This document shows, piece by piece, positions 8,838 through 17,183 of a DNA stretch of 64,000 bases. Position 1 is the first letter of the stretch, and each line of letters begins with the position of its first letter. Origin of the DNA: Actinopolyspora lacussalsi subsp. righensis (GTDB lineage: Bacteria > Actinomycetota > Actinomycetes > Mycobacteriales > Pseudonocardiaceae); assembly GCF_900116555.1 (NCBI RefSeq), contig NZ_FPAT01000009.1, positions 145,892 through 209,891 on the forward strand, written 5' to 3'. The position numbers and the translations under genes were made by a program. The notes under the pieces were generated by a model. The model made no database searches and was not told the origin of the DNA. It saw only the letters and a list, made by a program, of their open reading frames with translations.

Positions 8838-10133
8838 ATGCCGCACAGTGTCGTGGAGATCATCGGCGCCAAACGGGACGGGGGCAGGCTCTCGGCGGCG
8901 CAGATCGACTGGGTGATCGACGCCTACACCCGGGGTGAGGTCGCCGAGGAACAGATGTCGGCGCTGGCGATGGCGATCCTGCTGCGGGGGATGGACGACG
9001 CCGAGACCGTCCGCTGGACGGCGGCGATGGCCGCCTCCGGTGAGATGCTGGATCTCGGCGCTCTGGACCGTCCCACGGTGGACAAGCACTCCACCGGCGG
9101 CGTGGGGGACAAGATCACCCTCGCGCTGACGCCACTGGTGGCGGCCTGCGGGGCCGCCGTGCCGCAGCTGTCCGGCCGCGGCCTCGGGCACACCGGAGGG
9201 ACGCTCGACAAGCTGGAGTCGATCCCCGGCTGGCGCGCTCGGCTCAGCACCGCCGAGCTGTACCGCAACCTCGACGAGGTGGGAGCGGTGATCTGCGCCG
9301 CCACGGAACGGATCGCCCCCGCCGACAGCAGGATGTACGCCCTCCGGGACGTGACCGGCACAATCGAGTCGGTGCCGCTGATCGCCGGTTCCATCCTGAG
9401 CAAGAAACTCGCGGAGGGCACCGCCTCGCTGGTGCTGGACGTCAAGTGCGGTTCGGGGGCCCTGCTGACCGAACCGGAGCGGGTGAGACGTCTCGCCAGG
9501 ACGCTGGTCGCCACCGGCAACGACAACGGGGTGCGAACAAGTGCGCTGTTGACCTCGATGTCGGCGCCGTTGGGCGTGGCGGTGGGAAACGCTCTGGAGG
9601 TCACCGAGGCGGTGAGCGTGCTGCGGGGAGAGGGCCCTTCCGACGTCACCGAACTCACGCTCGCGCTGGCCCGCGAGATGCTGGCGAGCAGCGGGTTGTC
9701 CGATGTGGATCCGGCCGGGGTGCTGGCATCCGGGGCGGCGTACGAGAAGTGGCGTGCTCTCGTCACCGCGCAGGGCGGTGATCCCGACGCGGACCTTCCC
9801 GTCGCCGCGCACGTGCACACGTTGCGCGCGCCGCGGAGCGGAAACCTCGCCACGCTGGACGCCCGTGCGGTCGGTGCCGCCGCGTGGCTGTTGGGCGCGG
9901 GACGGGCACGCAAGGAGGACGAGGTGCGGCACGCCGCGGGCGTACGTTGCCTGGCCAAACCCGGGGACCGGGTGTCCGGGGGCGAGCCATTGTTCGAACT
10001 GCACACCGACGATCCGGGCACGGTCGAGGACGCGTCACGTCGACTGCACGATGCCTACGAGATCACCCGCGGTGAGGTCCGGACCGAGCCGGTGGTGCTG
10101 GAGCGGGTGACCGGTTCCGACGTGGCGGTGTGA
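8838..10133 (+). CDS. deoA: Thymidine phosphorylase (pyrimidine-nucleoside phosphorylase)
   Basis: Splits (deoxy)thymidine with phosphate into the base and deoxyribose-1-phosphate. The 431-residue product shows the family glycine-rich signature SGRGLGHTGGTLDKLESIPG, the phosphate-binding KHSTGGVGDK, and the active-site region VKCGSGALL (Lys). The C-terminal alpha/beta domain begins around HTLRAPRSGNLATLDAR. ATG at 8838 is used; the frame is open further upstream but there it overlaps cdd. With cdd here and deoC at 20.6-21.6 kb the window encodes most of deoxynucleoside breakdown. Confidence 0.95.
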   Translation: MPHSVVEIIGAKRDGGRLSAAQIDWVIDAYTRGEVAEEQMSALAMAILLRGMDDAETVRWTAAMAASGEMLDLGALDRPTVDKHSTGGVGDKITLALTPLVAACGAAVPQLSGRGLGHTGGTLDKLESIPGWRARLSTAELYRNLDEVGAVICAATERIAPADSRMYALRDVTGTIESVPLIAGSILSKKLAEGTASLVLDVKCGSGALLTEPERVRRLARTLVATGNDNGVRTSALLTSMSAPLGVAVGNALEVTEAVSVLRGEGPSDVTELTLALAREMLASSGLSDVDPAGVLASGAAYEKWRALVTAQGGDPDADLPVAAHVHTLRAPRSGNLATLDARAVGAAAWLLGAGRARKEDEVRHAAGVRCLAKPGDRVSGGEPLFELHTDDPGTVEDASRRLHDAYEITRGEVRTEPVVLERVTGSDVAV

Positions 10134-10138
10134 CACCC

Positions 10139-10159
10139 GCGGGGCCGCTTCCGCCCCGC
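10139..10159. terminator. Terminator hairpin after deoA
   Basis: GCGGGGC, loop CGCTTCC, GCCCCGC: a perfect 7-bp stem starting 5 nt after the deoA stop. It lies between convergent genes. Confidence 0.6.
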
Positions 10160-10287
10160 TGGGCGCCACACCGTGTGGTCCCCGTCGATCCCCGTTCACT
10201 GTGCCGACATCGCCGGAGCGGCGCCCCTAGGGCATGCCACGGGCCTACCCGGTGCGTGCTCCGGTGGAAGCCGGTACTCACGTGCGA

Positions 10288-11478
10288 TCAGGCGCTGTCG
10301 GCCGTGTAGTCGTCGTCCGGCTCGTCCGAACCGCTCGCCTTGTCCGAGTCGCGCTTGGCGCTCTTGGAGCGACTGCGACGCTGCTGTTGCTGTCGGGGCA
10401 GTGTCGTCGGTGGCGAGACCGCGTTGTTGTTCGAGGGAGCACCGCCGCCGAGGATCAGTTCGGCGAAGGTGGCCATGGCCTCGTCCAGCTGGCCGGCGTG
10501 CTTGCGCTCGCTCTCCTCGTTGGCGTTGCGCACCAGCGAGTCCAGCGATTCCGAGTCCGGACGCTCGGAGAGGGTGCCCCGCAACTGCGAGAGGTCCTCG
10601 CCGAGGGTGCTGCCGACGTCGCCGATCCGTTCGGTGACACCGCTCTCGACGGAGTCGAGGCGAGTGTTGACGTTCTCCTCGACCGAGTCGATCCGGCCGG
10701 ACACCTGGTCCAGTCGGCTCGCCAGCGATTCCAGTCGGTCGGCGAGCTGTTGCAGGCGCTCGGTCGGGTCGACCGCCGGACGCTCCGCGAGCGCGTCGAG
10801 CTTGCCGTTGACCTTCTCGGCGTTCTCGGACAGGGTCTCGCCGATCCCGTTGCGGACTTCCTGGGCCGCGTCGCTCACCGAGCGCTGCAACGATTCCCTG
10901 GTGCCGTCGAGGTGTTCGTGGACACCCTCGTCGATCTCGGCGAACCGACCGCGCAGGCTGGTCTCCATCTGGTCGAGACGCTCCCTGAGCGGTTCCTGGA
11001 CCGAGCCGGGAACCTCCTGCAGGCGGGTATCCTGCTGGTCCAGGTGCTGCCCCAGCTCTTCGAGTCGATTGTGGACGTGGGAGAGCTTGTCCTCCAGACC
11101 GTCCATGCGGCCCGTGACGCCGTCGAAACGTCCCGCCATGCCGTCCAACCTGCCGTCCAGTTGCGCGAACGGCTTGGCCAGCTTGTCGGCGAGACCTTCG
11201 ACCTGGCTGTTCAGGCCGGAGATCGCGTTCTCCTGGGCTTCCAGTTTGGACAGTGCCTCGTCGAGTCGTTCGGCGAGCACGCTGACTTCGGTGCGATCCG
11301 GCAGCTCGGACAGCCGTTTGCGTACGGAGCCGAGGGACTCCAGCGGCGACATCCGGGCGTTGATCTCGTCGAGAGCGTCGAAGATCTGCTGCTGTTCGCT
11401 TTCGCGGATCTCCGCTGCCCGCGTCAGCATGTTCCGCATACGGTCGAACGACACCGTGTCTTGGCTGTTCTCGTTCAC
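10288..11478 (-). CDS. Long coiled-coil protein of unknown function
   Basis: The 396-residue product is almost entirely heptad-like and acidic, with repeated elements such as RLDGMAGRFDGVTGRMDGLED and LQQLADRLESLASRLDQVSGR, so it should form long coiled coils. There is no signal peptide or membrane segment. The C-terminus is a low-complexity tail with a QQQQRRSRSKSAKR basic patch and an acidic end. Similar proteins in other actinomycetes carry only generic names. GTG start at 11476-11478. The position beside deoA does not indicate a role. A structural or scaffolding function is the only thing I can infer. Confidence 0.75.
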   Translation of the reverse strand: MNENSQDTVSFDRMRNMLTRAAEIRESEQQQIFDALDEINARMSPLESLGSVRKRLSELPDRTEVSVLAERLDEALSKLEAQENAISGLNSQVEGLADKLAKPFAQLDGRLDGMAGRFDGVTGRMDGLEDKLSHVHNRLEELGQHLDQQDTRLQEVPGSVQEPLRERLDQMETSLRGRFAEIDEGVHEHLDGTRESLQRSVSDAAQEVRNGIGETLSENAEKVNGKLDALAERPAVDPTERLQQLADRLESLASRLDQVSGRIDSVEENVNTRLDSVESGVTERIGDVGSTLGEDLSQLRGTLSERPDSESLDSLVRNANEESERKHAGQLDEAMATFAELILGGGAPSNNNAVSPPTTLPRQQQQRRSRSKSAKRDSDKASGSDEPDDDYTADSA

Positions 11479-12044
11479 GGCAAAGGTCGTCCTTCGTCGA
11501 GGGGGAGGGAGAGGACTATTGGAGCGTAGCGAGTAGGGGGTCAGTTGGGCATACGCCCCCCGGCATTTTCCACGAATACGGTGGCGATTGTTCCCTCGAA
11601 CGGAGTAATTGCGCCAGTTTCGCGGCTTTCCGCCAGGGCGATCGTGAGTCCGATTCGCGCTGTACGATCCCCTGTCCCGACATCTCCGACGAGCTGTGAT
11701 CGCGCAGCGTGATCAATTCTTGCACGAAAGTGGCCGCGGGCTCAACAGTGGAGCGGACAGGCGATGCCGACGAGCTGATGGGGAACCGGGTCGCCGCCCC
11801 GAAAGCATGGCGCGGAGTCATTCGTGTGGTTGGAGTCGCTCGCCGAGCGAGGCGTGGTCCCGCCACCTTCCGGCGACGGGACGAGCACATCGGTTCTCGT
11901 GCCGCCGCGGGTTCGTCCACGGTGCACTCCAACGAGCGAGGAACGCGGTGGCGCGGGTGTCCACTCATCACCGGGTTCTCGGAGCGAGAACCGTTGGGAG
12001 AGCTCGACAACCGCGCCACGGGCGAACGGATCGGAGGACGCCGC
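11479..12044. other. 566-bp gap between two minus-strand genes
   Basis: A minus-strand frame (11516-12019) is open, but its composition is Arg/Ser/Pro-rich without family likeness, ribosome site or sensible codon pattern, so I do not call it. The promoter of the coiled-coil gene should be in the low part of this gap. Nothing else is recognised. Confidence 0.5.
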
Positions 12045-13304
12045 TCAGTGCACCCGCAGTCTCGCCTCGAAGCTCTCCACCAATTCGCGCCACGCGGCCA
12101 CCTCCTGGTCGAACGGCGGGGTGGGGGGCAGCCGGTTCGGGTCGGGGCGCAGCACGTAGGACAGCATCCAGCCCAGGCGTTCCGAGGAACCCAGCGCGTT
12201 CTCCACGCTCTCGTCCCCGGCCCAGGAAGCAGCGTCGGTCAGCAGCTCCTCGGCCAGGTCGAGCTGGTTCGGGTCTATCTCGGACGGTCCCTCGGCCAGG
12301 TCGTCGTCCAGTCCGCTCAACACGTAGGTGTTGTCCGGCTCGACGTCGATCTCCAGCTCGCCCGCGGTGGCCGCGTTCTTGACCGTCTGCCACGTCGCGA
12401 CCCGCGCCAGATCGGTGTTGTCCACTTTGTCCTCGGCGAGGTAGCGCGCCAGCGCCCTCGGTGAGGTGCAGACGTCGATGCTGCCGTCCGAGCCGAGAAA
12501 GACCGGGTCCTCACCCAGGAAGCAGCGTAGTGAGTAGTACTCGCGGCCACCGGTGACGATCTTGATCGGATCGATGCCGATCTCGCGCCAGAAGCCCTGT
12601 TCCCGCTCGTCGTCCTCGGTGTCCCCGCTGTCCTCGGTCTCCCCGGGCTCCTCGTGCTCTGATGCCGCGGCCGAGTCCGATTCGGCGTCCTCGTCCTCAC
12701 CCGGTAGTTCCTCGGCCAGTTCGTTCTCGGCCTCGGAAACGGCGGTGGCATCCACTTCGGGACTCGCCACCACACCGTCGATCGCGTCCAGCAGCTCGTC
12801 CCACCGGTCGGCCACCACGCGGCAGATCCGGTTCCAGCGCCGTTGGCCCTCCTTGCCGCTGAACGGCAAGGTGCCCTCACCGAGCAGATCGAAGCCCTCG
12901 GCGTCCTGCAGCACCTCGGTGACCGTGTCGAGTTCGCAGACCTCGGCCAGCGAACGCGCCATCTCCACGATCTCGGAGAGCTCGTTGATGGTCCAGGTGT
13001 CCGGGGGCTCGGCGATGAGTTCCGGAACACCGACCAGGTCGTACTGATGGTCCTCGTCCGGGCTGAGGTCGACAGCGGAGAGGGCGGGTACCACGTGCCA
13101 GGCCGGGTGATCATCCAGGTCGTTGGCCGCGCCGGATCGCACGAAGGCGGCCAGGTGTGCCGGGTCGGCGAACGCGTACAGATTCTCTTCGTGGCCGAGG
13201 AAGGCCTCCCACTCCTCGCCTTCCTCGCGCCATCGGGGAGCCCAGAGGGTGACCAGATCGCCCTGCGGCAGCCCGAGCTCGATCGGGACGATGTCCTGCG
13301 CCAT
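12045..13304 (-). CDS. Acidic conserved actinobacterial protein of unknown function
   Basis: The 419-residue product is strongly acidic. It has an N-terminal domain (PQGDLVTLWAPRWREEGEEW, then a region like HEENLYAFADPAHLAAFV), a central Glu/Asp/Ser-rich linker around residues 185-235, and a C-terminal domain that repeats the same theme (REYYSLRCFLGEDPVFLGSD, then DVCTSPRALARYLAED). It therefore looks like two related domains joined by a disordered acidic linker. Homologues in other actinomycetes are sometimes labelled 'primosomal protein'; I see no helicase or DNA-binding motif to back that. The ATG has GGAGGTAG upstream. Confidence 0.75.
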   Translation of the reverse strand: MAQDIVPIELGLPQGDLVTLWAPRWREEGEEWEAFLGHEENLYAFADPAHLAAFVRSGAANDLDDHPAWHVVPALSAVDLSPDEDHQYDLVGVPELIAEPPDTWTINELSEIVEMARSLAEVCELDTVTEVLQDAEGFDLLGEGTLPFSGKEGQRRWNRICRVVADRWDELLDAIDGVVASPEVDATAVSEAENELAEELPGEDEDAESDSAAASEHEEPGETEDSGDTEDDEREQGFWREIGIDPIKIVTGGREYYSLRCFLGEDPVFLGSDGSIDVCTSPRALARYLAEDKVDNTDLARVATWQTVKNAATAGELEIDVEPDNTYVLSGLDDDLAEGPSEIDPNQLDLAEELLTDAASWAGDESVENALGSSERLGWMLSYVLRPDPNRLPPTPPFDQEVAAWRELVESFEARLRVH

Positions 13305-13756
13305 CTTGCTACCTCCGGTCGCCGAAGCGGACGCTGCCGAAGCCTACTGGACGGGGATTCGATTGCCGATACGGTGTCGTACCGTGTGTAGCCGACTCGC
13401 ACCGGATTCCCTGCTCAATGGCTCGCCCTGGTGGTGCCCGAACGCTCGGCGCACCGAGCGTCCGAACCGGGACGCATCGAAGCAAGGAACCCCAAGCTAC
13501 CTCATCGAGGTTTTCCGGTCGGGTTGTCGGGGTGCTCGCTCGGCGGAACCTCCAGCCGGCTCTCGCTCCTGGTGCGGAGGTCTCGGGTAGTTACCTCCCG
13601 CTCTCCTCCGCGCGGTGGAACCGCGGAACCGCTCGGCCCAACACTCCTTCCCGCATCGGGCGGTCGGTTCAACCGTGATCGAACACGCCGAACGGACCGC
13701 CCTCACCTCAAGGTCGGCGGTACCGTTCAGCGGTTTCCGCGCCGAGCATGAGGTGA
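13305..13756. other. 452-bp divergent gap with a dispersed repeat
   Basis: It lies between the acidic protein (minus) and the SUKH-like gene (plus). There is no supported gene. The central 95 bp are a copy of the GGCGGAACCTC repeat family, listed separately. Confidence 0.5.
13502..13596 (+). repeat. GGCGGAACCTC dispersed repeat, copy a
   Basis: It begins TCATCGAGGTTTTCCGGTCG and ends TCTCGGGTAG-TTACC. The core GGCGGAACCTC is at 13542-13552, followed by CGGCTCTCGCT. It aligns along about 95 bp with copy b at 27302-27395 (TGATCGAAGTTTTCCGCTCG ... CATCGGGTAGGTAC). Unlike the other copies it does not follow a gene on its own strand. Confidence 0.75.
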
Positions 13757-14338
13757 ATGGATGTCACGTTGCTGTGGACCAAAATCACACTTTGGCTCGC
13801 CGAGTACGCGCCGACGACCGCCTCCGAACTCAAGCAGGCACTACCGCCCCCGGACATGGCCGCGTTCGAATCGGAGTTCGAGCTCACGCTTCCCCAGCAG
13901 CTCAAGGAGTGGTGGACCTGCTGCGGTGGAACCGAATCCGGATCGTTGACCGATGTGCTGCCGCCGTTCTACACGCCTTACGGCGCGTCGGGGGCGTGGC
14001 GGGTCTGGTGCGAGTTCCGTGAGACCTGGGCGGCCAAGTGGCACCGGCCCGCCTGCGACTACTACGCCGGTTCGGCGGGAAGCAGCTTCCATCCGGCCTG
14101 GATCCCGATCGCGGGTGACGGGTTCGCCGACGAACTGGTGGTGGACCTGCGTCCCGGCCCGTTGCGTGGCTGTGTACTGGAGTGGGAGCAGGAGATGAGC
14201 CGTGTCGGCCCACCGCTGTGGGCCGATCTGGCCTCGATGCTGGCCGATGTGCACCGCGCGTTGACCGAGGGCGGTTCCGCCGGTTACAGCAGGCCGACGG
14301 TGACCGAGGACGGCAGACTGGACTGGCAGATCCGCTGA
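13757..14338 (+). CDS. SMI1/KNR4 (SUKH)-like protein
   Basis: The 193-residue cytoplasmic protein resembles the SUKH superfamily: an acidic N-terminal helix pair (ALPPPDMAAFESEFELTLPQ), the family's 'LP.. ...W...CGG' segment (LPQQLKEWWTCCGGTESG), and a later region FHPAWIPIAGDGFADELVVD. That 'pafa.. g.g....D' signature is typical of SMI1/KNR4 domains. SUKH proteins often act as immunity proteins against polymorphic or contact-dependent toxins, but stand-alone copies also exist and no toxin gene is adjacent. ATG at 13757. The gene ends in a convergent hairpin region shared with the ABC exporter operon. Confidence 0.75.
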   Translation: MDVTLLWTKITLWLAEYAPTTASELKQALPPPDMAAFESEFELTLPQQLKEWWTCCGGTESGSLTDVLPPFYTPYGASGAWRVWCEFRETWAAKWHRPACDYYAGSAGSSFHPAWIPIAGDGFADELVVDLRPGPLRGCVLEWEQEMSRVGPPLWADLASMLADVHRALTEGGSAGYSRPTVTEDGRLDWQIR

Positions 14339-14349
14339 ACCCGCCGAAC

Positions 14350-14400
14350 GCCCACCCGGGGCGCGGCGATTTCTCGCGAAATTCACGCACCCGGGTGGGC
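14350..14400 (-). repeat. GATTTC-hairpin family copy 1, nested in a larger hairpin
   Basis: An outer perfect 11-bp stem, GCCCACCCGGG (14350-14360) and CCCGGGTGGGC (14390-14400), encloses a family core ATTTCTCGCGAAAT (14369-14382). Read on the minus strand the core has a GCGA loop, the sense for the ABC permease whose stop is at 14416. It lies between convergent genes and probably terminates both. Confidence 0.75.
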
Positions 14401-14415
14401 GGTAGCGGATCCGGC

Positions 14416-15159
14416 TCAGCGGAACCGCCTTCCCTCGTCGCGCCGGAAGGTGAACACCGCCAGCGCTCCGAGCGCGGCCGTCCAGCCCACGGCGACGGCC
14501 AACGCGGTCAGCGGCGGCCCGCCTCCGGTCAGCGCGCCGAGTACGAGCTCGCGGGCGGCCCTGGTCGGAAGTACGGTCGAGATCCCGTCCAGCCAGTCCG
14601 GGAACACGCTCGGCGGCAGGAACAGGCCACCCGCGAACGCCAGCGGGAAAAGTATCAGCTGGACAGTGGGGATGGCCGCCTTGAGCGGCATGGAGTACCC
14701 AACCGCGAGCCCGAGGAAGGCGAACGGTACGCCCGCGAGGACCAGTGCGAACACCGTCGCGCCCACCTCGACCACCGAAGCCTCGGCCGCCGTGAACAGC
14801 ACCGCCGTGAGCCCCACCGGTATCAGCGACAGCAGTGCGAAGCACAGCGCGTTGCACAGCCTGCCGCCGAGCTGCGCCATCGGGCCGGTGGGCAGCGTCC
14901 GCAGGTAGCTGTGCCATGCCTTGGCGCGGTCCTCGGCGACCCCGGCGCCGAGGTTGAACACGAAAGCACTGATCACCGCGAACATCGACATCTGCCCCGC
15001 CGCTTCGGTGGCCGCGACGGTGTTGCCGGAGACCGAGCGGTTGGAGACGACGAACAGCAACATGAACAGCGTGGGAAACGCGAGGGTACCCAGCGCGGCC
15101 ATCGGGATCCGGACCGTTTCGCGGAACTGGTACCGCGTGTAAAGCAGGACTGCGCTCAT
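14416..15159 (-). CDS. ABC-2 type transporter permease
   Basis: The 247-residue membrane protein has six hydrophobic segments in the ABC-2 pattern, beginning LLYTRYQFRETVRIPMAALG. The conserved region between helices 5 and 6 is LAFAGGLFLPPSVFPDWLDG, the classic 'sGiffP...P..l' signature of ABC-2 exporters. ATG at 15157-15159 overlaps the stop of the ATPase gene (ATGA), so they are translated together. With the ATPase it should form an exporter; the substrate (drug, lipid or antibiotic) cannot be read from sequence. It is the last gene of a four-gene operon. Confidence 0.9.
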   Translation of the reverse strand: MSAVLLYTRYQFRETVRIPMAALGTLAFPTLFMLLFVVSNRSVSGNTVAATEAAGQMSMFAVISAFVFNLGAGVAEDRAKAWHSYLRTLPTGPMAQLGGRLCNALCFALLSLIPVGLTAVLFTAAEASVVEVGATVFALVLAGVPFAFLGLAVGYSMPLKAAIPTVQLILFPLAFAGGLFLPPSVFPDWLDGISTVLPTRAARELVLGALTGGGPPLTALAVAVGWTAALGALAVFTFRRDEGRRFR

Positions 15160-16061
15160 GCTCTTCCCCCGGCGTGCTCGTCGATCGGGTTCGCCTCGGC
15201 GGTCAGCGCGGTGAACGCTTCCTCCAGCGAAGCCCCTGTCACGGTCAGGTCCTCGAAGTCCGCTCCGCTGCGCACCAGGTCGCGGACCAGTTGGTCGGAG
15301 TCGCGGGTGAACAGTCGATGCGCCCCGTCGTCGAGTTCGGAGCGCACCACCCCCGGCAGCTCCGGTAGGTTCGTTCCCCGCACGGTCACGGTCCGGGTGT
15401 GCACCCGCGACTTGATCTCCCGCTGCGGCCCGTCGGCCAGCACCCTGCCGCGGTCCATCACCACGATCCGCTCGGCCAGGGCCTCTATCTCGGCGAGGTA
15501 GTGGCTGGTCAACAGCAGTGTCGTTCCGCGCTGATGGTGATGGCGCAGCGCCTCCCACAGCGAGTCGCGCGCGGCCACGTCCAACCCGGTGGTCGGCTCG
15601 TCGAGCACCACCAGGGCGGGATCGCCCACGAAGGCCAGCGCCACGCTCAACCGTCGTTGCTGCCCGCCGGACAGCGAACCGGCCTGCCTGCGTGCGAGTT
15701 CGCTGAGTCCGAACTGCTCCAGCAGTTCACCGACCGGCAGCGGTTCCGGGTAGTGCTTGGCGACGAATTCCACGATCTCGCCCACGCGCAGCGTGTCCGG
15801 CAGGCCGGTTTCCTGCGGGGTGGTTCCCAGCCGTTCGCGGTTGCGTGGCTGGCGGGGATCACCACCGAACAGCTCGACGCGGCCCGCACCGGGAGAGCGC
15901 AGACCGGTGAGCAGGCTCAGCAGGGTGGTCTTGCCCGCTCCGTTGGGCCCCAGCAGTCCCAGGAGCTCTCCGGGAGAGATGTCGAGGTCGATGTCGTCCA
16001 GCGCGTTCAGCGAACCGAATCGGCGTGACACGCCGATGGCACGTGCTTGGTATCGGGTCAA
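15156..16061 (-). CDS. ABC transporter ATP-binding protein (drug/lipid exporter type)
   Basis: The 301-residue product has all ATPase motifs: Walker A GPNGAGKTT, the Q-loop in LGTTPQETGLPD, signature LSGGQQRRLSVALA, Walker B ALVVLDEPTTGLD, and the switch His in TSHYLAEIEALAE. A C-terminal extension of about 80 residues is typical of CcmA/DrrA-type exporters. The start is TTG at 16059-16061, overlapping the TGA of the preceding regulator gene. It pairs with the permease downstream. Confidence 0.93.
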   Translation of the reverse strand: MTRYQARAIGVSRRFGSLNALDDIDLDISPGELLGLLGPNGAGKTTLLSLLTGLRSPGAGRVELFGGDPRQPRNRERLGTTPQETGLPDTLRVGEIVEFVAKHYPEPLPVGELLEQFGLSELARRQAGSLSGGQQRRLSVALAFVGDPALVVLDEPTTGLDVAARDSLWEALRHHHQRGTTLLLTSHYLAEIEALAERIVVMDRGRVLADGPQREIKSRVHTRTVTVRGTNLPELPGVVRSELDDGAHRLFTRDSDQLVRDLVRSGADFEDLTVTGASLEEAFTALTAEANPIDEHAGGRA

Positions 16062-16378
16062 GAGTCCCCCTCGTCGGTGACCGGTTCCAACAGGGCCCGC
16101 AGTTGCCGCATGTACTGGTCGAAGGCCGTGCGTCCCGCTTCGGTGAGGTACACGTAGGTGGTGCCGCGGCCGGGGCCCGTCTTGGTGCTGTCGGTGTAGC
16201 CCGCCTCGTCGAGCTTGCGCAGGTGAGTGATCAGGTTTCCCGGCGTCATGTCCAGCAGTTCCCGCAGCCGGCCGAAAGCGATCCGGTCCTCGGTGGGCAG
16301 TGCCGCGAGAGTGGTCATCACCCGCAGCCTGGCCTGGGCGTGGATGACCGGATCGAGTCGGACGTCGGCAGGGTTCAT
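16058..16378 (-). CDS. Winged-helix transcriptional regulator (MarR/ArsR-like HTH_34 type)
   Basis: The 106-residue protein consists of one winged helix: RLRVMTTLAALPTEDRIAFG, then RLRELLDMTPGNLITHLRKL as the recognition region, then the wing TKTGPGRGTTYVYLTEAGR. Small regulators of this kind often sit inside ABC exporter operons and repress them. Both its start (ATGA overlap with the upstream membrane protein) and its stop (TTGA overlap with the ATPase) are coupled to neighbours. It could bind the palindromes at 17072-17162, although the divergent PadR is an equal candidate. Confidence 0.88.
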   Translation of the reverse strand: MNPADVRLDPVIHAQARLRVMTTLAALPTEDRIAFGRLRELLDMTPGNLITHLRKLDEAGYTDSTKTGPGRGTTYVYLTEAGRTAFDQYMRQLRALLEPVTDEGDS

Positions 16379-17052
16379 TCCGGTTCTCCGGGCAGGCGTT
16401 CGTGACTGGGGGACGGTTTCGCGCGAGCGCGCAGCGTCAGCACCGTTCCTGCCACCAGAAAACCACCGCCGCCGGCCAGCGACATGACCAGGTAGTGGTT
16501 CGGGATGCCGGTGAAGGCGCCGGCCGCGTTGATCGCCAGGATCCACAGCCCCACGCCGTACTGCGTCCAGCTCCCGGTCAGCGCGCCGCCGCTGAGGTAG
16601 AGCACTCCCACCAGCAGGCCGGAGCCGCTGGCCCAGAGCATGGCGTAGACCTCCTCGGAGATGCCCATCCGCGAGGTCGCGGCGATCAGCGCACCCAGCG
16701 CGACGAAGCCCAGCGTCCAGGACCAGCCGTGCATCGCCCCGGACTTCTGTGTGGGGCCGCGCAGCCCACGCAGGCTGTTCGCGAGGTGCCAGACGGTGAT
16801 GAAGCCCGCCACGCCCAGGCAGCCGAAGAAGATGCCCAGTGCCTGCCAGAGGGGGACGAGCAGTGCCGGATCGTCCCCGATGGTCAGGTACAGCTCGCCG
16901 AATCCCAGCATCCAGGCCGCGCCCCAGACGCCGAACAGCAGGCCGGGGTTGATGTCGAGGGCTCGCTCTGCGCGTTGTTGCTGCCGCTCGGTGATGGCCA
17001 GCATCTCCGCCGGTGACGGAGTCGAGGTGTCGGAGGTGTGTTCCTCGCTCAT
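16375..17052 (-). CDS. Multi-pass membrane protein of unknown function, first gene of the ABC operon
   Basis: The 225-residue protein has an N-terminal cytoplasmic stretch of about 35 residues (TPSPAEMLAITERQQQRAER), then six hydrophobic segments starting PGLLFGVWGAAWMLGFGELY and ending LVMSLAGGGGFLVAGTVLTL, and a basic tail. I see no catalytic motif. The order membrane protein, small HTH, ATPase, permease recurs in actinomycetes, so it may be an accessory or sensor part of the exporter. ATG at 17050-17052, with GGCAGG upstream and an operator 20 bp further upstream. Confidence 0.8.
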   Translation of the reverse strand: MSEEHTSDTSTPSPAEMLAITERQQQRAERALDINPGLLFGVWGAAWMLGFGELYLTIGDDPALLVPLWQALGIFFGCLGVAGFITVWHLANSLRGLRGPTQKSGAMHGWSWTLGFVALGALIAATSRMGISEEVYAMLWASGSGLLVGVLYLSGGALTGSWTQYGVGLWILAINAAGAFTGIPNHYLVMSLAGGGGFLVAGTVLTLRARAKPSPSHERLPGEPE

Positions 17053-17071
17053 TTCCTGCCCCCTGTAGCCG

Positions 17072-17162
17072 AACTTTGTGGCGCAAAGTTTCACTTACTT
17101 TGCGACGCAAAGTCAAGTGCCGATCGGTATGCTTCGTGATTTACTACTTTGCGAGGCATACT
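17072..17162. promoter_or_regulatory. Three palindromic operators in the divergent PadR / ABC-operon promoter region
   Basis: Site A, AACTTTGTGGCGCAAAGTT (17072-17090), has perfect 7-bp arms. Site B, ACTTTGCGACGCAAAGT (17097-17113), is a perfect 8-bp-arm palindrome. Site C, ACTTTGCGAGGCATACT (17146-17162), is degenerate. Centres are 24 and 49 bp apart, close to whole helical turns, so bound dimers would lie on nearly the same face. The likely ligand is the PadR protein encoded at 17184. Confidence 0.8.
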
Positions 17163-17171
17163 AGTCAGTGC

Positions 17172-17177
17172 TAGTTT
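17172..17177 (+). promoter_or_regulatory. Putative -10 box (TAGTTT) of leaderless padR promoter
   Basis: It lies 6 nt before the GTG at 17184 and directly next to operator site C, so binding there should block RNA polymerase. Confidence 0.5.
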
Positions 17178-17183
17178 CTAGTC

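Noticed and set aside
11516..12019. 167-codon minus-strand frame in the 11.5-12.0 kb gap
   Set aside because: Arg/Ser/Pro-rich, no ribosome site, no family likeness.
13757..14338. SUKH-like protein as part of a toxin-immunity locus
   Set aside because: No polymorphic toxin, LXG or WXG gene is nearby, so the immunity role is not supported by context.
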